Assembly: GCA_031289285.1 (NCBI GenBank)
Contig: JAITPT010000273.1
Location: 1-10,812 of the forward strand
Length of the DNA: 10,812 nt
Direction of reading: 5' to 3'
Origin: Puniceicoccales bacterium
GTDB taxonomy: Bacteria > Verrucomicrobiota > Verrucomicrobiia > Opitutales > UBA953
Shown here: one piece after another, positions 1-3,783 of the stretch
How positions within the stretch are numbered: the stretch's first letter is position 1
Layout of the letters: each line of letters starts with the position of its first letter
Notes under the pieces: generated by a model
What the model saw: only the letters and a program-made list of their open reading frames with translations
Database searches by the model: none
Told to the model about the DNA's origin: nothing
Position numbers and translations under genes: made by a program

Positions 1-497
1 GGGCCGGTTGTCCGGTCGGAGACGGCGGTTAAATAGCGCATTGATTGCGAGGGTTTAATCCACGGCCCGCCTGATTGCGACCAGCCCGGGCAGTTGAACA
101 GGCCGATTTCGATGTCGAGGCGCGTCGCTGTTTTGAGCGCGGTGTGGACGAGTTCCCACCATTGTGGCGAGAACAGCACGGGGTCGTTGCCGCCGCCGAC
201 CAGCCCGATGAACGCTCGCGTGATGCCGGCTTTTTTCATCGCTTCGAGGTCGGCAATGATGCCTTCCTTGCGAATGCCGTCGTGCGTCCAATACCAGTAA
301 CAGCCGACGCGGGTGTCGTTCGGCGGCGCGACGAAATTGGTGTCGAGCGCGGTGCCGTTGGCCGGGAAGACTGTGCGTCCGATGCCAGCGGCGTGGGCAT
401 TATTGGGAAGGGCGGTGAGCGCAGCACTGGCCAGAGTCAGCAAGGCACCCGCACGAGTGAAGCGCGCGAAGCGAGAAAAACGAGAAGAAGTTTTCAT
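1..497 (-). CDS. GH106-like alpha-L-rhamnosidase, N-terminal 165 residues (gene continues beyond the left edge)
   Basis: The reading frame is open from an ATG at 497 to the window edge, giving 165 complete codons. Residues 1-36 form an exported-protein signal: basic start MKTSSRFSRFARF, a hydrophobic stretch GALLTLASAALTAL, and a cleavage-like site after NNAHA. The mature part shows RVGCYWYW (64-70), a helix EGIIADLEAMKKAGI (78-92), the segment SPQWWELVHTALKTA (110-124) and IEIGLFNCPGWSQSGGPWI (129-147). From memory, this order of blocks, with the W-Y-W start and the NCPGWSxSGGPWI block, is the opening of glycoside hydrolase family 106, whose members remove terminal alpha-L-rhamnose from plant or microbial polysaccharides. 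Members are usually around 1000 residues, so most of the catalytic domain lies outside. No Shine-Dalgarno precedes the ATG; the start was chosen because the signal peptide begins there. A related GH2-like or unclassified glycosidase family is the alternative. Confidence 0.82.
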   Translation of the reverse strand, partial: MKTSSRFSRFARFTRAGALLTLASAALTALPNNAHAAGIGRTVFPANGTALDTNFVAPPNDTRVGCYWYWTHDGIRKEGIIADLEAMKKAGITRAFIGLVGGGNDPVLFSPQWWELVHTALKTATRLDIEIGLFNCPGWSQSGGPWIKPSQSMRYLTAVSDRTTG

Positions 498-570
498 GAA
501 CGAACGTGTGACAGGCGGGGTAGGGGGAGGTTCCGTGGCGGCGGTGGTGGTGTCGTGTAGGCACAGTGTA

Positions 571-640
571 GCATAGACAATTCTGTCTGTGTTGCCGTTG
601 CCTCCTGCGACGCTTCGACCACAGACAGGATTGTCTGTGC
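571..640. repeat. Inverted pair of 21-bp CACAGACA/TGTCTGTG palindromes
   Basis: Positions 571-591 and 620-640 are inverted copies of each other matching at 19 of 21 positions, separated by 28 bp. Each arm is itself a palindrome. The right arm reads CACAGACA, a 4-bp spacer, then TGTCTGTG with perfect 8-bp symmetry. The left arm has the same layout with one mismatch (CATAGACA). The pair begins 74 bp upstream of the rhamnosidase start. It could be a double operator for that gene or a REP-like dispersed element; copy number in the genome would decide. Confidence 0.7.
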
Positions 641-677
641 CACACTCGCGCCGTGCCGCATTGAAAGCGGTGTCGGC

Positions 678-702
678 GGGCGCGGAGATGAACTCCGCGC
701 CC
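678..702. repeat. Perfect 10-bp hairpin with 5-base loop
   Basis: GGGCGCGGAG (678-687) pairs perfectly with CTCCGCGCCC (693-702) around the loop ATGAA. No T-run follows on either strand, so it is not a canonical intrinsic terminator. Lying among other hairpins, it looks like a REP-type intergenic element. Confidence 0.65.
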
Positions 703-782
703 TCTGCCACCGCACTCCATATAACTGCGCACCAGCCCTTTGCTACCACACGCCCCAAGGGTGCGCCGCCCCCGCCTGCGCA

Positions 783-801
783 CACGGGGGAGGCACCCGT
801 G
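783..801. repeat. CACGGG-7-CCCGTG hairpin, copy 1
   Basis: CACGGG (783-788) and CCCGTG (796-801) form a perfect 6-bp stem with a 7-base loop. The same stem sequences and the same loop length recur at 873-891 with a different loop, which indicates a repeated element. Confidence 0.55.
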
Positions 802-872
802 GGAATAATTTACCAGACTAAATAATCGCTTGACCTGTGGTAGGCGGGAGGGCACGGCGGCGTTGCGCACGA

Positions 873-907
873 CACGGGTGAAACGCCCGTGCCATAACAT
901 GGCACGG
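873..907. terminator. Two overlapping hairpins; possible 3' end of the sigma operon transcript
   Basis: The first hairpin is CACGGG (873-878) with CCCGTG (886-891). The second is CCGTGCCAT (887-895) with ATGGCACGG (899-907), a perfect 9-bp stem with a 3-base loop. They share bases 887-891, so only one can form at a time. They lie 106-140 bp downstream of the stop of the leftward DUF3106-like gene. There is no T-run after either stem, so the terminator role is a weak inference; a dispersed repeat is equally possible. Confidence 0.35.
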
Positions 908-918
908 TGAGGAATACG

Positions 919-955
919 GGCTTACAGACAGCTTAGCAACTTAGTTGGCTGCGGG
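919..955. repeat. 37-bp direct repeat, copy 1 (outside the gene)
   Basis: Positions 919-955 are identical over all 37 bases to 991-1027, giving a 72-bp period. Read on the minus strand, this copy contains a PAAN-stop equivalent that is not attached to a gene, so it looks like a tandem duplication of the end of the neighbouring DUF3106-like gene. Confidence 0.85.
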
Positions 956-990
956 GCTGCGGATGTCGCGACTGCGACGGGCGCGGGAAA

Positions 991-1027
991 GGCTTACAGA
1001 CAGCTTAGCAACTTAGTTGGCTGCGGG
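991..1027. repeat. 37-bp direct repeat, copy 2 (covers the DUF3106-like stop codon)
   Basis: This exact copy of 919-955 spans the TAA stop (1013-1015, minus strand) and the last codons (PAAN) of the DUF3106-like gene, plus about 22 bp of 3' flank. Only two copies are visible, so it is not a CRISPR array. Confidence 0.85.
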
Positions 1028-1891
1028 AGTGGCTGCGGGAGCAGGAGGGGCGGTTGGGCCGTTGGGGGTGGTTGGTTGAGGGGGGCGGAAACGGCGGTCG
1101 CGGCGTCCGTCGCGCTCGCGAGGAGGACTGGTGGGACGACGGGGAGGTGACTTTTTTAGGGCGTCGGCGACATAGGCGGCGCGGGCGTCGTCGGGCATGT
1201 TTTGAAAAAGCGTGCGCTCGGCGCGGGCTTTTTCAGGAGGGAGCGAGCGCCAGTAACGGGTGAGCGTGAAAACCTCGCCAAGATAGACGCGGCGTTGGGT
1301 AAGCGTCATTTTGTTGAACTTCTCACGTTCGACGGCGGCTTTTTCCGGCGGGAAGGAATCCCAGAAGAGGGTGAGGATGTTGCGTTGGGGCGGCGGCGGT
1401 GGGGGAGGGGGCTGTCCGGCTGGTCGTTGCCCGGGCTGACGTCCGTTGGGCGGGGGACGTAGGGCGTCTAATTTTTTGATAAGAGCTTGTTTCTCGGCAG
1501 GAGACATTTTTTCGAGATACGCAATGGATTTGCGCAGAGAGGCGAGTTGTTCCGGCGAGAAACGGAGAATGCGGGCGAGGGTGCGGATTTCTTCGCGGGA
1601 AAGATTTTTGAGTGCGGCGTCGTCGAGCGTTGCGGATGCGTCGGCGTCGAGGGCGGGCGCGGGGGCGGGGGCGGGGGCGGGCGTAGATGAGGGCGCGGGT
1701 GTTGTTGGCGCGACGGCGGGTGGGGTTGTTTCTGGCGGTTGGGCGTTGTCGGCGGCGGCGTCGGGCGCAAGGGCGGCGATGACGGCGCAGAGCGCGAGCG
1801 CGACGGCGACGGCGCGACATGGGGCGATGCGCGGGCGGCGGGTTTCGGGCTGTGTTTTCGGGAGGTTTTCCGGTGTGTGTTTATGGTGCAT
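1013..1891 (-). CDS. Secreted or membrane-anchored proline-rich DUF3106-like protein
   Basis: The protein has 292 residues. Residues 20-49 hold a basic segment and a hydrophobic stretch (AVAVALALCAVIAAL) ending in an Ala/Asp-rich cleavage-like region, so the rest should be extracytoplasmic. A Pro/Ala/Thr-rich linker follows (50-80), then helical segments (88-145), a poly-proline run (161-168), a second helical region (170-247) and a basic Pro-rich tail. Two parallel blocks, FWDSFPPEKAAVER (176-189) and YWRSLPPEKARAER (213-226), each followed by an F-x-x-M motif, match the W-x-x-LPPE-style pattern of DUF3106 proteins, a family of unknown function. The ATG lies inside the upstream gene with an 11-bp overlap, which implies translational coupling. 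As third gene of a sigma-factor operon it may be a periplasmic sensor or effector of the pathway; this is inference. The stop codon sits inside a 37-bp duplicated sequence. Confidence 0.75.
   Translation of the reverse strand: MHHKHTPENLPKTQPETRRPRIAPCRAVAVALALCAVIAALAPDAAADNAQPPETTPPAVAPTTPAPSSTPAPAPAPAPALDADASATLDDAALKNLSREEIRTLARILRFSPEQLASLRKSIAYLEKMSPAEKQALIKKLDALRPPPNGRQPGQRPAGQPPPPPPPPQRNILTLFWDSFPPEKAAVEREKFNKMTLTQRRVYLGEVFTLTRYWRSLPPEKARAERTLFQNMPDDARAAYVADALKKSPPRRPTSPPRERDGRRDRRFRPPQPTTPNGPTAPPAPAATPAAN
1654..1683. repeat. GGGGGC-type hexamer array encoding an Ala-Pro run
   Basis: The plus strand shows repeats of GGGGGC/GGGCGC which, read on the minus strand, encode the APAPAPAPAPA linker at residues 71-80 of the DUF3106-like protein. 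Short arrays like this commonly change length by slippage. Confidence 0.6.
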
Positions 1892-2507
1892 AGAGAGTCA
1901 GGTTCTCGAGCCAGTCGAGGGTGTTGTCGTTGAGGCCGGCGAGGGTGTCGGCGGTGTCGGGGTCGAGTGAGGCGAGGAGGGCGGCGGGGTCGGCGTCGGC
2001 GTCTTCTTCGGCGCGGGCGAGGAATGTTGCGAGGGCGGGGTCGTCGGCGAGGGCTTTTGCGAGGAGGGGGTCTTGGGTGGTGGCGGGCAGTTCGGACGGG
2101 GGGGCGATGGCAGCGGAGGCGATTGTGGGGGCGGTGTCTTCGGGCGCGGTCTGGAACTGTGTTTTTTGGAAAATGGCGATTGCTGCGAAGGTGGCGATTG
2201 CGGCGGCGGCGGCGAGGGCGGGCAGGGTGAAGCGGATGATTTGGCGGCGGCGGTGCCATTGGAGCACGGCGTGGAGGAAGCGTTCGGTGCGGGCGGGGGT
2301 GGCTGCGATGGCGGGGTGGTGGAGTCGTTCGTCTATCAGGGTGTCGAGTGCGGTGTCGGCGGCGACCGCCCGCAGGACGTCGGCTGCGAAGTCGGTTCGT
2401 GGCGTGAGTGGGCGGGCGGCGAGGAGGGCGTCAAGACATCTGTCTGTGGCGTCGGCAGCGGCGGTGTCGTCGTCGGCGGTGTTGTTGTTTGTCGGTTGCG
2501 TGTTCAT
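1881..2507 (-). CDS. Single-pass membrane protein, putative anti-sigma factor
   Basis: The protein has 208 residues. Residues 1-88 are hydrophilic and should be cytoplasmic, with CLDALLAARPLTPRTDFAAD near 24-43. A basic patch HRRR (85-88) precedes one strong transmembrane segment, residues 90-113 (IIRF...AAIAIF). The remaining 95 residues are Ala/Asp/Thr-rich and would be periplasmic. This N-in, single-span layout directly after an ECF sigma gene is typical of anti-sigma factors that hold the sigma at the membrane. The usual zinc-binding HxxxCxxC motif of ZAS-type anti-sigma factors is absent, so the call rests on position and topology. The C-terminus (NDNTLDWLENLTLYAP) overlaps the start of the next gene by 11 bp. 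The upstream gap of 111 bp is long for an operon and contains a leader-like element. No Shine-Dalgarno is visible. Confidence 0.68.
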   Translation of the reverse strand: MNTQPTNNNTADDDTAAADATDRCLDALLAARPLTPRTDFAADVLRAVAADTALDTLIDERLHHPAIAATPARTERFLHAVLQWHRRRQIIRFTLPALAAAAAIATFAAIAIFQKTQFQTAPEDTAPTIASAAIAPPSELPATTQDPLLAKALADDPALATFLARAEEDADADPAALLASLDPDTADTLAGLNDNTLDWLENLTLYAP

Positions 2508-2618
2508 TGGTGTTTTTTTCCGCGTGAGGGTTGTTGTTGATGTTGAGTGCGTGGTGGCGTGTTTTTTGTTGTGTAGGGAAACCCCGTTGTGGGTGTGAAG
2601 TTACGGATGGTTTGCTGG
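2508..2618 (-). promoter_or_regulatory. Intercistronic leader between sigma and putative anti-sigma genes
   Basis: This 111-bp gap carries, at 2575-2602, a 28-bp element matching the leader of the sigma gene (3355-3382) at 22 of 28 positions. It is followed on the coding strand by an A-rich stretch and then the ATG. The core is GGGGTTTCCC. It could mark a second promoter or an RNA element that sets separate expression of the anti-sigma gene. Confidence 0.4.
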
Positions 2619-3341
2619 TTAAAAGTCTTTGAGGATTTCGCGGAGTTTTTGGCGACCGCGGAAGAGCCATGTTTTGACGAGGGGGACGGTGGCGTCCATC
2701 GCGGCGGCGATTTCTTCGTAGCCGAGGTCTTGTTGTTTGTGGAGGAGGAGGGCGGTGCGCTGGTTTTCGGGGAGGTGCGTGACGGCGGCGGCGAAGGCTT
2801 CTTCGATTTCTGCGCAGCGGCGGACGGAGTCGTCGTCGGAGGCGATTTCGGGAGGGGTGGCGGTTGGGTCGTAGAGTTCGGTGGGTTTGCGGGCGATGCG
2901 GCGGTGCTCATTGATGAGGATGTTGCGGGCGATGTAGAACAGGAATGAGGAGAAGCGGGCGGTGCGGTGGTAGGCGGGGGCGCAACGGTGGAGGCGGATG
3001 AAGACGCTTTGCGAGAGGTCTTCGGAGGTTTGGATGGAGTGCGTGGAACGGTAAAAAAAGTTGAGCAGCGGGCCTTGCCAACGGGCGATGAGCATACGGA
3101 GCGCGTTGGTGTCGCCAGTGCCGACGAGGTGCATGAGGGCGACATCGGTTTCGTCGTCGTTGTTGTGGGTGGTGCTGGTGGTGCTGGTGGTGTTGGCGTT
3201 GGGGGTGCTGGTGGTGGCAGGGGCGTCGTCGGAGGCGGCGGTGAAGCTGGTGAAGTCGTCGGCGTCGGCGTCGGCGTCGGGAACGTCGGCGTCGGAAGCG
3301 GTGGAGTCGTTGGAGTCGTGGTGGTGTGTGTCGCCGGTCAT
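2619..3341 (-). CDS. ECF-type RNA polymerase sigma factor
   Basis: The protein has 240 residues. Region 2 runs from about 66 to 150: TDVALMHLVGTGDTNALRML, the RNA-polymerase-binding and -10 recognition block with DLSQSVFIRLHR (108-119), and FLFYIARNILINEHRR (133-148). A short linker follows. Region 4 (178-238) includes LPENQRTALLLH (190-201) and the -35-binding helix-turn-helix around YEEIAAAMDATVPLVKTWLFRGRQKLREIL. Regions 1.1 and 3 are missing, as expected for ECF factors. The first 65 residues are a low-complexity Asp/Ser/Thr/Asn tail, unusual for a family of about 170-200 residues. I chose the ATG at 3341. The frame stays open to 3761, but that part translates spacer repeats, and the next internal Met (3134) would cut into region 2. 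It heads an operon with the putative anti-sigma and DUF3106-like genes, so autoregulation is likely. Confidence 0.93.
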   Translation of the reverse strand: MTGDTHHHDSNDSTASDADVPDADADADDFTSFTAASDDAPATTSTPNANTTSTTSTTHNNDDETDVALMHLVGTGDTNALRMLIARWQGPLLNFFYRSTHSIQTSEDLSQSVFIRLHRCAPAYHRTARFSSFLFYIARNILINEHRRIARKPTELYDPTATPPEIASDDDSVRRCAEIEEAFAAAVTHLPENQRTALLLHKQQDLGYEEIAAAMDATVPLVKTWLFRGRQKLREILKDF

Positions 3342-3354
3342 TTTTGCGGGATAG

Positions 3355-3382
3355 AGGGAAACCCCGCGTTGGGGGAAAAGTT
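3355..3382 (-). promoter_or_regulatory. Sigma-gene leader element with CCCC/GGGG hairpin
   Basis: On the coding strand this element reads AACTT, a C-run, AACGC, then GGGGTTTCCCT, ending 13 bp before the sigma ATG. CCCC and GGGG can pair around AACGC. It matches 2575-2602 at 22 of 28 positions. Its closeness to the start codon, with no Shine-Dalgarno, suggests a role in transcription or translation initiation; this is inference. Confidence 0.45.
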
Positions 3383-3401
3383 GCGGGGGAGCTGCGGGGG
3401 A

Positions 3402-3455
3402 GTGGACTTGGTGGACGATGTGGACGGAGTGGACGATGTGGACGGAGTGGACTTG
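3402..3455. repeat. Six-unit 9-bp tandem repeat, GTGGACnnn
   Basis: Six uninterrupted units of 9 bp begin with GTGGAC and end in TTG, GAT, GGA, GAT, GGA and TTG. The variable triplets are symmetric in order. It lies 60 bp upstream of the sigma start, non-coding on either strand as far as I can see. Confidence 0.85.
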
Positions 3456-3460
3456 GTGGT

Positions 3461-3515
3461 GGGCAGGGGCAGGGCAGGGCGGGCAAGGGCAGGGCGGGCA
3501 GGGGCAGGGCAGGGG
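3461..3515 (+). repeat. G-run tract with quadruplex potential
   Basis: Eleven runs of three or four G separated by one to three bases lie on the plus strand, made of repeated GGGCA/GGGGCA units. This meets the usual pattern for G-quadruplex DNA several times over. It sits upstream of the leftward sigma gene, on its non-coding strand. Confidence 0.7.
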
Positions 3516-3627
3516 ATTTGGAGGCGACCGAGTTTGTTTTTTGGGGGGAAGTGCGTTCCTGTTTTGCGAGTGGCGTTGGTTCACGAGGCCAGCGTTATGG
3601 ACATCAGCCGTTGTAGTGCTCTTGGAC

Positions 3628-3656
3628 AACCCCGTTGGGGTTTGGTGCAGGCACCA
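3628..3656. repeat. AACCCC-GTT-GGGGTT palindrome followed by a second hairpin
   Basis: AACCCC (3628-3633) and GGGGTT (3637-3642) form a perfect 6-bp inverted repeat around GTT, immediately followed by TGGTG/CACCA (3643-3647 with 3652-3656). Paired hairpins of this kind resemble REP-like dispersed elements. The C4/G4 core also resembles the sigma leader element. Confidence 0.5.
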
Positions 3657-3680
3657 TCCAAATACTTTCGATGCTATGGG

Positions 3681-3783
3681 ACAATTGCGAAAAGTATCTA
3701 TTATTTTTGCAATTCTATTTTTCCGCAATATGTTGCTATTTCGCTTGTCACGTGCCGTCATTTTGTTGAGTATCTATTAACAA
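3681..3783 (+). promoter_or_regulatory. AT-rich promoter/operator island of the hipA-like gene
   Basis: GC is about 32% over these 103 bases, far below the flanks. It contains an inverted repeat, AATTGC-g-AAAA (3683-3693) with TTTTGCAATT (3705-3714), and an exact 11-bp direct repeat AGTATCTATTA at 3693-3703 and 3769-3779. The second copy ends 4 bp before the ATG, so occupancy there would block initiation. TTGTCA at 3745-3750 is the best -35 candidate, but spacing to any -10 is poor. The downstream protein carries its own DNA-binding domain, so autoregulation at these sites is plausible. Confidence 0.5.

Larger units (their letters stand above)
498..1012. other. Non-coding spacer made of palindromes and a 37-bp direct repeat
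   Basis: This 515-bp stretch separates two leftward-reading genes. I see no convincing gene: the reading frames across it have no recognisable domain and run through inverted repeats. It holds two related CACAGACA-type palindromes (571-640), a perfect 10-bp hairpin (678-702), two hairpins with identical 6-bp stems (783-801 and 873-891), a perfect 9-bp hairpin (887-907), and the first copy of a 37-bp repeat (919-955). It must also contain the promoter of the rhamnosidase gene and the end of the sigma-operon transcript. I could not identify a canonical -35/-10 pair or a hairpin followed by a T-run. Confidence 0.75.
3342..3783. other. Divergent intergenic region between the sigma operon and the hipA-like gene
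   Basis: This 442-bp region must hold the promoters for both flanking units. From left to right it contains the sigma leader element (3355-3382), a 9-bp tandem array (3402-3455), a G-run tract (3461-3515), a featureless stretch (3516-3625), a palindromic AACCCC/GGGGTT repeat followed by a second hairpin (3628-3656), and an AT-rich island (3681-3783). No plausible gene lies inside; the frames across it translate only repeat DNA. Confidence 0.75.

Noticed and set aside
589..825. 78-codon plus-strand frame in the left spacer
   Set aside because: It consists of palindromes and hairpins, with no domain or ribosome-binding site.
400..900. Minus-strand frame of 166 codons across the left spacer
   Set aside because: It overlaps the rhamnosidase start in another frame and runs through palindromic repeats.
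919..1027. CRISPR-like direct repeat pair of 37 bp
   Set aside because: There are only two copies, one overlapping a stop codon, with no further units, leader or cas genes. Tandem duplication explains it better.
3628..3656. Possible insertion-sequence end
   Set aside because: There is no transposase, no paired terminal repeat and no target duplication nearby; only a palindrome is supported.
3342..3761. N-terminal extension of the sigma factor by 140 residues
   Set aside because: The extension translates the 9-bp array (HSVHIV repeats) and the G-run tract, matches no sigma region, and would erase the promoter region.
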